Shown here piece by piece: positions 6,496 to 13,846 of a DNA stretch of 15,075 bases (position 1 is the first letter of the stretch; the number at the start of each line of letters is the position of its first letter). The DNA lies in contig JAQCDI010000024.1 in the NCBI GenBank assembly GCA_027620595.1, positions 1 through 15,075 on the forward strand, given 5' to 3'. Below the pieces are notes generated by a model. That model made no database searches. It was not told the origin of the DNA and saw nothing but the letters and a program-made list of their open reading frames with translations. The position numbers and the translations under genes are program-made. Origin of the DNA: Bacteroidota bacterium. Its GTDB lineage: Bacteria > Bacteroidota > Rhodothermia > Rhodothermales > UBA10348.

Positions 6496-7230
6496 ATGAA
6501 AACTGTCCTGCTGACTGCCCTGCTCACCGTGTTCGGCCTCGCTGCTCTGCCCGGCTGCGCACAGGAAACCCCTGCTTCCATGCCTTCCTATTTCGCCATC
6601 GACACCTCCGCCGGCCGGATGGTCGTCAAGCTCTACGACGAAACGCCCATCCACCGGGACAACTTCCGGAAGCTGGTGGCAGAGAGCTTCTATGACAGCA
6701 CCACCTTCCATCGCGTCATTTCCGGATTCATGATCCAGGGTGGCGATCCGAATTCGAAAGACAACGACCCTTACAATGACGGCATGGGAGATCCCGGATA
6801 CACGCTGCAGGCCGAGATCACCCCTGCCCTCATCAACCGGCGCGGCGCTCTCGTGGCCGCTCGGCAGGGCGATCAGGTAAACCCGGAGCGCCGCTCTTCG
6901 GGATCGCAGTTCTACATCGTGCAGGGCCAGCCCATGACCGATGAATACTTGAACCAGGCCGAGATGCAGATCAACCAGGCCATCGGCGGCGGATTCTCCT
7001 ACACGGATGCCCAGCGCCAGATCTACAGCACCGAAGGCGGCGCCCCCTGGCTGGACATGCAGTACAGCGTCTTCGGCGAACTGGTCGAAGGCTTCGATGT
7101 GCTGGACATGATTGCCTCGGCCCCCACGCCCCGCTCCACCGGCCAGGGCGATCCGCGACTGGCGGACATGCCGCTCGATCGCATCGAGATGACCATTACA
7201 CCGCTGCCCGAATACCAGCCGGCCAACTGA
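6496..7230 (+). CDS. Lipoprotein peptidyl-prolyl cis-trans isomerase, cyclophilin type
   Basis: A 244-residue cyclophilin that catalyses proline isomerisation during folding of exported proteins. The ATG at 6496 is preferred to one at 6469 because it starts a lipoprotein signal with a good lipobox (AALPGC, Cys21), which places the enzyme at a membrane in the envelope. The fold begins with YFAIDTSAGRMVVKLYDE. Active-site landmarks are FHRVISGFMIQGGDP (71-85; Arg73 is the counterpart of the catalytic Arg of cyclophilin A), SSGSQFYIV (134-142) and YSVFGELVEGFDVLD (190-204). Between the last two lies an insert of about 45 residues (145-189) absent from classical cyclophilins; from memory, similar inserts occur in Bacteroidota lipoprotein cyclophilins. 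The 124-base gap upstream (6372-6495) suggests a new transcription unit, but no convincing promoter was found; a weak hairpin (CCTGT/ACAGG) lies around 6426-6442. Confidence 0.92.
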   Translation: MKTVLLTALLTVFGLAALPGCAQETPASMPSYFAIDTSAGRMVVKLYDETPIHRDNFRKLVAESFYDSTTFHRVISGFMIQGGDPNSKDNDPYNDGMGDPGYTLQAEITPALINRRGALVAARQGDQVNPERRSSGSQFYIVQGQPMTDEYLNQAEMQINQAIGGGFSYTDAQRQIYSTEGGAPWLDMQYSVFGELVEGFDVLDMIASAPTPRSTGQGDPRLADMPLDRIEMTITPLPEYQPAN

Positions 7231-7247
7231 CCCGAAACGGGAATCCC
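7231..7247 (+). promoter_or_regulatory. Two overlapping small palindromes covering the lysS ribosome site
   Basis: The 19 bases between the cyclophilin stop and the lysS start contain CCCG-AAA-CGGG (7231-7241) and GGGA-A-TCCC (7239-7247). They share bases 7239-7241, so they cannot form together, and the likely Shine-Dalgarno GGGAA is in the shared part. This could modulate lysS translation, but the stems are only 4 bp long and may be chance. No T-box or other known leader for an aminoacyl-tRNA synthetase fits in this space. Confidence 0.2.
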
Positions 7248-7249
7248 TC

Positions 7250-8809
7250 ATGTCCAGAATCCATTCCGAGCAGGAGCAGGTACGCCGCGACGCGCGGGCC
7301 CGCATGGAAGAAGCAGGGATCAATCCCTTTGCCTATTCCTGGAACGTAACCCATCATGCCCAGCCGGTGCTCGAAGGATTCGACCCCGAACGGCATCAAC
7401 CGCAGGAAGATGGCCCGGCGCCGGAGCCGTTCCGCGTATCCGTGGCGGGCCGCATCATGTCCCGCCGCATCATGGGCAAGGCGGCGTTCTTCCACTTGCA
7501 GGACGCCACGGGCAGGATCCAGATCTATGTGAGCCGGGATGACCTGCCCGAGGGGTTCTATAACGAGGTGTTCAAGAAGCTGCTCGACATCGGGGACATC
7601 GTTGGCATCGAGGGATTCGTCTTCCAGACCCGGATGGGGGAGATTTCCATTCATGCCGAGCGTCTGGAAGTCCTGGCCAAGGCGCTGCGTCCGCTGCCGA
7701 TCGTGAAGGAGACAGAGGAGCGCACGTTCAACGAGGTGACGGACAAGGAATTCCGGTATCGGCAACGCTACGTGGACCTGATCGTCCATCCTGACGTGCG
7801 CGAGACCTTCCGGCAGCGTGCCCGCATGGTGACCGCCATGCGTGGTTTCCTCGACGAGCGCGGCTATGTCGAGGTGGAAACGCCGGTCCTGCAGCCCATC
7901 TACGGTGGGGCGGCGGCTCGCCCGTTCACGACCCACCACAATGCGCTGGACATGAAGCTCTACATGCGCATTGCCGACGAGCTGTATCTGAAGCGACTGA
8001 TCGTGGGCGGTTTCGACGGGGTGTACGAGATCTCGAAGGACTTCCGCAATGAGGGCCTGTCGCGATTCCACAATCCGGAGTTCACGATGATGGAACTCTA
8101 CGTGGCCTACAAGGACTACGCCTGGATGATGGAGCTGGTCGAGGAGCTGATCGAGCATCTGGCCCTCACCCTGCACGGCACCACCGAGTTGCAGGTGGGC
8201 GCGCATACCATCAATTTCCAGCGCCCCTGGAAGCGGCTGCCCCTGTTCGATGCCATCGAGGAACGCACGGGTCATCAGCTCTTCGGCAAGGACCGGGATG
8301 AACTGGCCGCCGTCGGGAAGAAATTGGGTCTGCACATCGAGGACAGCATGGGGGCCGGCAAGATCATCGACGAGATCTTCGGTGGGTTTGTCGAGCCGCA
8401 CCTGATCCAGCCCACGTTCATCACCGATTATCCGGTGGAGCTGAGCCCGCTGGCCAAGAAGCACCGCTCCAAAGCCGGTCTGGTGGAGCGCTTCGAGGCC
8501 ATCTGCAATGGCAAGGAGATCTGCAACGCCTTCTCCGAGCTCAACGACCCGGATGACCAGCGCGAGCGCTTCGAGGAGCAGGTTCGTTTGGGCAAGCGTG
8601 GGGATGCCGAGGCCATGCAGCTCGATGAGGACTACCTCCGGGCCCTCGAGTACGGCATGCCCCCGACAGCAGGTCTGGGAATCGGCGTGGACCGTCTGGC
8701 CATGCTCATGACCAATTCCGAGTCCATCCGGGACGTGATCCTTTTCCCGCTCCTGCGGCCTGAAGCGGAGGATGCCTCCGCCGAAGACACTCCCGAGGGC
8801 GCTGCCTGA
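7250..8809 (+). CDS. lysS: Lysyl-tRNA synthetase, class II
   Basis: A 519-residue enzyme charging tRNA-Lys with lysine in the cytoplasm. The N-terminal OB-fold anticodon-binding domain covers about residues 60-145 (VSVAGRIMSRRIMGKAAFFH). The catalytic domain holds motif 1 (GYVEVETPVLQPIYGGAAA, 205-223), motif 2 (FRNEGLSRFHNPEFTMMELY, 265-284) and motif 3 (GLGIGVDRLAMLM, 475-487). The stretch THHNALDMKLYMRIADELYL and the AYKDYAWMM segment are typical of Bacteroidota LysS and are the best taxonomic hint in the window. Length is normal for the family; the acidic tail after 504 is poorly conserved. GGGAA at 7239-7243, 6 bases before the ATG, can serve as ribosome site. The start of the next gene overlaps the stop (TGATG), so the MFS gene is translationally coupled to it. 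Confidence 0.97.
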   Translation: MSRIHSEQEQVRRDARARMEEAGINPFAYSWNVTHHAQPVLEGFDPERHQPQEDGPAPEPFRVSVAGRIMSRRIMGKAAFFHLQDATGRIQIYVSRDDLPEGFYNEVFKKLLDIGDIVGIEGFVFQTRMGEISIHAERLEVLAKALRPLPIVKETEERTFNEVTDKEFRYRQRYVDLIVHPDVRETFRQRARMVTAMRGFLDERGYVEVETPVLQPIYGGAAARPFTTHHNALDMKLYMRIADELYLKRLIVGGFDGVYEISKDFRNEGLSRFHNPEFTMMELYVAYKDYAWMMELVEELIEHLALTLHGTTELQVGAHTINFQRPWKRLPLFDAIEERTGHQLFGKDRDELAAVGKKLGLHIEDSMGAGKIIDEIFGGFVEPHLIQPTFITDYPVELSPLAKKHRSKAGLVERFEAICNGKEICNAFSELNDPDDQRERFEEQVRLGKRGDAEAMQLDEDYLRALEYGMPPTAGLGIGVDRLAMLMTNSESIRDVILFPLLRPEAEDASAEDTPEGAA

Positions 8810-10095
8810 TGGAGACCCCGCCCCGTCAGGCCGGATATGTGGAACTCCTTCGGGAGAATGCCTCGTTCCGGCGGCTCTGGACGGGAACGGTCATTTCGCT
8901 CTTCGGGGACTGGTTCAATACCATTGCCCTCTACAGTCTCATCCTGAAACTGTCGGGGTCCGAGTTCGCCCTGGGCGCGGTGTTCATCACGAAGATGCTG
9001 CCCTGGGCGCTGGCCTCCCCTTTGGCCGGCATCCTGGCCGACCGCTTCAATCGACGGCGGCTCATGATCCTCTCGGATCTGCTCAGGGCCGTCGTGGTGC
9101 TGGGATTCCTGTTCGTGGACGAGCCCTCGGAGGTATTCCTGATCTACGTCCTGACCACGGCGCAGGTGGTCATGGGTTCTGTTTTCCAGCCGTCGCGGAA
9201 CGCCTCCATTCCCAACATTGTCCAGCGCCACAACCTGGTGACCGCCAATACCATCATGTCGGCTACCTGGTCGGTGATGCTGGCGCTCGGAGCGGCCGCG
9301 GGTGGTTTCGCCGTGGAGTGGTTCGGCCTGCGGACCGTGTTCATCCTGGACAGCGCGAGCTACCTGCTCTCGGCATGGTTCATCTACCGGACGGTCATTC
9401 CGCAATACACCTACACGGCCCCGGACGATTCGCTGGTGCGCACCGCCCACAAGAAGGTCATGGAGGGCCTGCGGCACATGCAGCAGTATCCGTCCATCCG
9501 ACGGATGGCCACGACCAAGGCCGTCTGGGCCATGGGGGGAGGGGCGCTGGTCTTCCTGCTGGCGCTGCTCGGTGAGACGATATCACCCGGTGAAGCGTCC
9601 GTGTCCATCGGCGTCCTCTTTGCGGCCCGGGGTATCGGGACCGGGATCGGTCCGATCCTGGTGCGCGCGTGGATCCGGGATGAAGCCCGGTGGCCGTTGA
9701 TGATCGGTTCCTGCATCATCATCACGGGTCTGGGATATATCCTGGCCGGCTGGGTGGCGTTCCTGTTCACCGCCTCCTATCTGGTGGCCATTCCGGTCAT
9801 GTTGGCCCACACGGCCGGGGGATCCAACTGGGTCTTTTCGACGGTCCTCCTCCAGCAGCGGGTGGTGGACCAGTACCGGGGCCGGGTGTTTGCCACCGAG
9901 TGGTTGCTCGTTATGGGAATGGAGTCCCTGTCGATATTCGTGGCGAGTCTCATTCTGGAAATGGGACTTATGACGCTCATCGAGGTGATCTGGCTCTTCG
10001 GAGGAATAGCCGTTTTTTCCGGTGTTTTCTGGCTGATTTTCGTGGTGCCAGCAGAAAAGCGGGATCGACTGGCAGGAAATATCCCGCAGTCCTGA
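8809..10095 (+). CDS. MFS transporter, probable exporter (MFS_3/EntS-like type)
   Basis: A 428-residue inner-membrane protein with a 12-helix Major Facilitator pattern. Helix 1 begins near residue 27 (TVISLFGDWFNTIALYSLIL). The MFS motif A loop between helices 2 and 3 is clear (AGILADRFNRRRLM, 73-86). A longer polar loop (about 197-235, including the stretch after IYRTVIPQY) separates the two halves. The FQPSRNASIPNIV and LVTANTIMSATW segments are typical of the subgroup that includes siderophore exporter EntS and macrolide-efflux-type proteins. The substrate cannot be read from sequence; export by proton antiport is the family norm. The ATG overlaps the lysS stop by one base, so expression probably follows lysS. 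A 12-bp imperfect hairpin lies just after the stop. Confidence 0.9.
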   Translation: METPPRQAGYVELLRENASFRRLWTGTVISLFGDWFNTIALYSLILKLSGSEFALGAVFITKMLPWALASPLAGILADRFNRRRLMILSDLLRAVVVLGFLFVDEPSEVFLIYVLTTAQVVMGSVFQPSRNASIPNIVQRHNLVTANTIMSATWSVMLALGAAAGGFAVEWFGLRTVFILDSASYLLSAWFIYRTVIPQYTYTAPDDSLVRTAHKKVMEGLRHMQQYPSIRRMATTKAVWAMGGGALVFLLALLGETISPGEASVSIGVLFAARGIGTGIGPILVRAWIRDEARWPLMIGSCIIITGLGYILAGWVAFLFTASYLVAIPVMLAHTAGGSNWVFSTVLLQQRVVDQYRGRVFATEWLLVMGMESLSIFVASLILEMGLMTLIEVIWLFGGIAVFSGVFWLIFVVPAEKRDRLAGNIPQS

Positions 10096-10099
10096 TTTC

Positions 10100-10114
10100 T
10101 GGCACTGAATTCGC
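10100..10114 (+). promoter_or_regulatory. Candidate sigma-54-like promoter element before the histidine kinase
   Basis: TGGCAC (10100-10105), five bases, then TCGC (10111-10114). The sigma-54 consensus is TGGCAC-N5-TTGC, so the GG and GC dinucleotides are present at the correct 12-base offset, with one mismatch in the -12 element. A start site about 12 bases downstream would leave a leader of about 20 bases before the kinase ATG at 10148. No upstream activator site was recognised, and whether this organism has RpoN is unknown. The same bases overlap the left arm of an inverted repeat. Confidence 0.3.
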
Positions 10115-10137
10115 GGTAGGCCGGGTACTGCATTCAG
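10105..10137 (+). other. Long imperfect inverted repeat / hairpin between MFS and kinase genes
   Basis: The outer arms CTGAAT (10105-10110) and ATTCAG (10132-10137) pair perfectly. The inner arms GCGGTA (10113-10118) and TACTGC (10126-10131) pair with one G-U wobble. Together they give a 12-bp stem with a 2-base bulge (TC, 10111-10112) and a 7-base loop. It begins 10 bases after the MFS stop and ends 10 bases before the kinase ATG. No T-run follows, so it is not a standard intrinsic terminator. It may be a 3' stabilising or processing hairpin, an attenuator or a DNA operator. Confidence 0.55.
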
Positions 10138-10147
10138 CGCCCGGATC

Positions 10148-12751
10148 ATGTCCCTCGACTCGCTCCTCCATTTCATCTCGTCCTCAGGCCCCGACTCCTC
10201 AGCTGGGACCGATCTGGCTTTCGCGGAAGTCGATCCTGCGGGCCGTGTCCTGAGCGTCAACCCGTTCGGCCGCCTGGCCTGGGGCTGGCGCACCGGCACA
10301 CAGCTCGATGACCACCTCAGGTTTGCCCTCGAAGCCCTGGAAACAGACGAACCCTGCGAACTGCCCATCCAGGCAGGTGGCCTTCACCTGCGCGGCATGC
10401 GGGTCAACCATCGCGAGGGCTGGTTCCTGATCGGTCATGAAGCCGCCGCTCTCACCGGTCGTCCGGTACTGGCCGAGCTCATCTGTCCCGAGGACCGCTG
10501 GAAACTGGCCGAACTCTTCGAGCTCGCGGCCCGGGAAGGCAGCTCCCATGCCGGTGTACGCTTCGGCCGGGAGGCCCATGCCGGTGTGCTGCATGTGGTC
10601 CAATCCGTCCCCGACGAATTCCAGGCACTGATCCTGCCCTTGGCCGGGCAATCCGGTTCACCGGCCCAACCCCTCATCCCGGAGCCTCATTACCGGTCCT
10701 TCCTGGAGCAGGCCCCCATCGGCGTGCTCCACCTGGACACCCGGGGCATTGTCACGTTCGAGAACCACCATTTCCGCTCCCTGGTCGGCGCCATGCCGGA
10801 CGATTCGTGGCTGGGGCTTCCCCTCGAAGGAATCCGCCGACTGGATCGACAGGAGGCCGCCCCGCTCATGGAGGCCATCCGTTCCGGATCCCCCTGGTCC
10901 GGTCAGATCGCGCTGCGCGTCGATGCCGACCGGCGGACGACCCACCACCTTCGGGTGCATGCGGCGCCCATCCTGTTGCCGGAATCCGGTTTCATCGGTT
11001 CGGCGCTGTTCATGGAGGATCGGACGGATCTGATCCATGGCCGTCAGGAACTGGCCTTCATCGAACGGACCGATCGCGTCAAGTCCGGCCTGCGGGAGCT
11101 GACCACGGAGCATGCGATGCCTGCAGTCTTCCGTCAAGCGGCTACCCGCTTCCTGGGACAGCAGGCCGGCGCGTCTTCCGTCGTGTTGCTGGGCCTTTCG
11201 GCCATCAAGGACCGTCTGGTCGAAGTGGCGTTCTGGTCGGGCGAGGAAAGCCTGGAGCCGGGCATGTCCCTGCCCCGGGAGGCCTTCGGCCCGATGGAAT
11301 CCCGACGTTTCGGCCGATTCCTTGCACCGGAAGAAGCGGATGCCTGTGGACTGGAACCCCTCGGAGCCGAGTGGTGGGCCGATCCCATCCACGACAACGA
11401 TCAATTTGCAGGCTATCTGCTGCTGCAGTGGTCCGCTGGAACCCGGGACGATGAATGGGCATCCTCGGCCCGCATCAATGAATGGGTTCGCCTGTTCGAA
11501 TCCCTCTATTCCTCCCTGCAGACGGCCAATCGCTACCGGATGACCGTATCTGCTATCGACGATGCCCTGTTCGGATTCGCCTTCCTGCCTGACCGTGGTC
11601 GCCGCTTCCACTTTGCCACCGAACAGATCGAGGACCTGACCGGCGTGCATCCCTCGGAGCTCCTTCGCGAAGGAACCTCGGCCGTCGATTGGATGAAGGA
11701 TGTGATCCATCCCGAAGATGCTCCCCTGGTTCGCGCCCATCACCGGACGCTGCAGGATGGCAACGAAAGCCGGGTCACCTATCGCATCCAGCATCGGGAC
11801 GGATCCGTCCGCTGGCTGCGCGAGCATGCCACCCCACGGACGGATGCCACCGGCTTGGTGGCCGTCAATGGCATCCTCTCGGACGTATCCGAGCAGAAAG
11901 CAGCCGAATGTGTCCTGATGCAGGCCAAGAAGGAGGCCGAGCAGTCGGACCGCTCCAAAACGGCGTTCATCGCCACGATGAGCCACGAAATCCGCACGCC
12001 GCTCGGTGCGGTCAACGGGTTCGCGCAATTACTGGAACGGGAGCTGGACGAGTTCGAGGAAGAATTGCCGGGCGATCTGCCCGCACCGGTCCGCGAATTC
12101 GTCAGTGCCATTGCCGAACGCTCCCAGAAGCTGCTGGCCCTGGTCCACGACCTCTTCGAATTGTCCAACGTCGAGATGGGCAAGGCTACACTCCAGATGA
12201 CCGAGCACGAGGCCGCGGGGCTGATTCAGCAATCGGTCAGCCGCTATCAGGCCGAAGCGGACGAAAAGGGACTCGTACTCCGGTATGCGGATCATCAGCC
12301 ATCCGGTGTGATCCGCGTGGACGCCAAACGGTTCGGTCAGATCCTGGACAATCTGCTCTCGAATGCAGTGAAGTTCACTGACCTCGGCACCGTGGACATC
12401 GTTCAGCGCCTCGAAGGCTCCGAAATGGTGGTCGAGGTGCGGGATACCGGCATCGGTATCGCCGAAGAAAACCTCGAACGCATGTTCGAGCCCTTCTCCC
12501 AGGAGGAAGATTGGCGAAACCGCCGCTTCGAGGGCACGGGATTGGGATTGGCCCTGGCCGGCCGGCTCACCGGCATGATGGGCGGACGGATCGAGGCGGA
12601 AAGCGAAAAGGGAATCGGATCCATCTTCCGCGTCCGGCTGCCGCTTGTGCGCCCCGACAGGGCCCCTCGTACCGGTTCAGGCTGGCTCACTCCCGAGGAT
12701 TGGGTGGCCCTTCAGGCCGGCGGCGACGGCCAGTCAGGCCTCGGCGTCTGA
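10148..12751 (+). CDS. Soluble multi-sensor histidine kinase (PAS-PAS-GAF-PAS-HisKA-HATPase)
   Basis: An 867-residue signalling kinase with no membrane segment or signal peptide, so it should sense a cytoplasmic or diffusible cue. Order: a degenerate PAS-like region (about 22-100); a clearer PAS (181-295, YRSFLEQAPIGVLHLDTRG); a GAF-like domain (about 312-458); a PAS_3 fold with PAC tail (465-585, HPEDAPLVRAHHRTLQDG and DGSVRWLREHATPR); HisKA; and HATPase_c. The phospho-acceptor is His613 in FIATMSHEIRTPLG. ATP-site boxes are N (NLLSNAVKF, Asn739), G1 (DTGIGIA, from Asp766), F (MFEPFSQEED) and G2 (GTGLGLAL, from 796). There is no receiver domain, and no response regulator gene lies in the window, so the partner is elsewhere. 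The signal and any cofactor are unknown. No Shine-Dalgarno precedes the ATG. The 3' end overlaps queG tail-to-tail by 18 bases. Confidence 0.93.
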   Translation: MSLDSLLHFISSSGPDSSAGTDLAFAEVDPAGRVLSVNPFGRLAWGWRTGTQLDDHLRFALEALETDEPCELPIQAGGLHLRGMRVNHREGWFLIGHEAAALTGRPVLAELICPEDRWKLAELFELAAREGSSHAGVRFGREAHAGVLHVVQSVPDEFQALILPLAGQSGSPAQPLIPEPHYRSFLEQAPIGVLHLDTRGIVTFENHHFRSLVGAMPDDSWLGLPLEGIRRLDRQEAAPLMEAIRSGSPWSGQIALRVDADRRTTHHLRVHAAPILLPESGFIGSALFMEDRTDLIHGRQELAFIERTDRVKSGLRELTTEHAMPAVFRQAATRFLGQQAGASSVVLLGLSAIKDRLVEVAFWSGEESLEPGMSLPREAFGPMESRRFGRFLAPEEADACGLEPLGAEWWADPIHDNDQFAGYLLLQWSAGTRDDEWASSARINEWVRLFESLYSSLQTANRYRMTVSAIDDALFGFAFLPDRGRRFHFATEQIEDLTGVHPSELLREGTSAVDWMKDVIHPEDAPLVRAHHRTLQDGNESRVTYRIQHRDGSVRWLREHATPRTDATGLVAVNGILSDVSEQKAAECVLMQAKKEAEQSDRSKTAFIATMSHEIRTPLGAVNGFAQLLERELDEFEEELPGDLPAPVREFVSAIAERSQKLLALVHDLFELSNVEMGKATLQMTEHEAAGLIQQSVSRYQAEADEKGLVLRYADHQPSGVIRVDAKRFGQILDNLLSNAVKFTDLGTVDIVQRLEGSEMVVEVRDTGIGIAEENLERMFEPFSQEEDWRNRRFEGTGLGLALAGRLTGMMGGRIEAESEKGIGSIFRVRLPLVRPDRAPRTGSGWLTPEDWVALQAGGDGQSGLGV

Positions 12752-13726
12752 GGACGGTTCGCCCCCGTCAGCAGCCCGGCTGTTTTCCAGGGCCACGTCC
12801 ACGTTGCGTCGGAAACCGTCCAGCTTGGTCCGCTTGACCGCACTGCGGCGGAATCGGGCCCGGAACGCATCCGCATCCAAAGTGGCCCAATCGGACAGGG
12901 ACGTGTCCAGTACGCCCTCCCGGGGCAGATAGGCCGGCTCCGAGGTTGGCGTCCTGAACTTGTTCCAGGGGCAGACCTCCTGGCAGATGTCGCATCCGAA
13001 GATCCAGTTGCCGTGGGCTTTTGCCAATGCAGGATCGATGTCTGCGGCCCGGTTCTCGATGGTGGTCCAGGATATGCACCGGTTGGCGTCCACCACATAC
13101 GGCTCGACGATGGCCCCGGTCGGACAGGCATCCAGGCATGCCGTGCAGGTGCCGCAATGGTCGGCCACGGTCCGGTCCGGATCCAGTTCGGCGGTGATGA
13201 CCAACTCCCCGATGAAGGTCCAGCTTCCGTGGTCCCGGGATATCAGATTCGAATGTTTGCCGATCCACCCCAGCCCGGCGCGAGCGGCCCAGGCCTTGTC
13301 CATGACGGGAGCGCTGTCCACGAAGGCCCTCCCTTCTGTACCCGGAAGCACCTCCTGGATCCAAGCCAGCAAGGCATGCAGTCGCTCCTTGAGCCGCAGG
13401 TGGTAATCGTCCCCCCAGGCATACCGGCTGATCCGCCCCAGGGCCGGGTCTGAAGGACCCTCGTGGGGAGTCCAGTAGCTCTGCAGGACCGACACGATGG
13501 ATTGGGCCCCTTCCATCAGCAGCGTCGGATCCGTACGTTTGGCGCCGTGGGCAAACATCCAGGCCATGTCGGCCTGGTACCCGCGCGAAAGCCAGGTGTC
13601 CAGTCGCCCCGCTTCTTCATCCAGGGGACCGGCCACCGCAATGCCGCACGCATCCAGCCCCAGTTCCAGGGCTTTGTGCTTGATGGCGCGGCTGCGTCCT
13701 AGGGGCGTGGACAGGTCGGAGGTCAT
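12734..13726 (-). CDS. queG: Epoxyqueuosine reductase QueG
   Basis: A 330-residue cytoplasmic iron-sulfur and cobalamin enzyme that reduces epoxyqueuosine to queuosine at the wobble base of GUN-anticodon tRNAs, the last step of queuosine synthesis. Evidence: RISRYAWGDDYH (98-109), FVDSAPVMDKAWAARAGLGW (136-154; Asp137 fits the catalytic Asp), GKHSNLI, one 4Fe-4S motif CGTCTACLDACPTGA (Cys191, 194, 197, 201) and a second, CDICQEVCPWN (Cys245, 248, 252) with Cys217 as probable fourth ligand. Length fits the shorter QueG forms without the C-terminal HEAT-like region of the E. coli enzyme. No clear ribosome site precedes the ATG. It lies 32 bases downstream of a strong terminator, so it needs its own promoter or read-through from the OmpA gene. 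Its last 18 bases overlap the end of the convergent kinase gene. Confidence 0.96.
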   Translation of the reverse strand: MTSDLSTPLGRSRAIKHKALELGLDACGIAVAGPLDEEAGRLDTWLSRGYQADMAWMFAHGAKRTDPTLLMEGAQSIVSVLQSYWTPHEGPSDPALGRISRYAWGDDYHLRLKERLHALLAWIQEVLPGTEGRAFVDSAPVMDKAWAARAGLGWIGKHSNLISRDHGSWTFIGELVITAELDPDRTVADHCGTCTACLDACPTGAIVEPYVVDANRCISWTTIENRAADIDPALAKAHGNWIFGCDICQEVCPWNKFRTPTSEPAYLPREGVLDTSLSDWATLDADAFRARFRRSAVKRTKLDGFRRNVDVALENSRAADGGEPSSDAEA

Positions 13727-13757
13727 GGAGCGGGGATGGTTTGAGACCGCAACCTAC

Positions 13758-13788
13758 AAAAAAGGCGGCTCCGTGAGGAGCCGCCTTT
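13758..13788 (-). terminator. Intrinsic terminator after the OmpA-family gene
   Basis: The arms GGCGGCTCC (13764-13772) and GGAGCCGCC (13777-13785) form a perfect 9-bp GC-rich stem with a 4-base loop. Flanking A and T runs extend it to about 12 bp. Read on the minus strand, the stem is followed by six T residues (the A-run at 13758-13763), so it should terminate the OmpA transcript, whose stop is about 60 bases upstream. On the plus strand only three T residues follow, so it is mainly one-directional. The bases between it and the OmpA stop (13789-13846) show nothing else. Confidence 0.9.
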
Positions 13789-13846
13789 GCATACGGGCGA
13801 ACCGCAGGCCGATCGGGGTGCCGACCAGGATCGGCGCCGTCCGGAA

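Noticed and set aside
7196..8464. 422-codon minus-strand open frame within lysS
   Set aside because: It lies opposite a complete lysyl-tRNA synthetase and has no domain signature of its own.
10105..10137. Hairpin after the MFS gene as an intrinsic terminator
   Set aside because: The stem is good, but no T-run follows on the plus strand, so it is reported only as a structure.
10658..12028. 456-codon minus-strand open frame within the kinase gene
   Set aside because: It is a shadow of the kinase coding region; the sense frame has complete PAS, HisKA and ATPase motifs.
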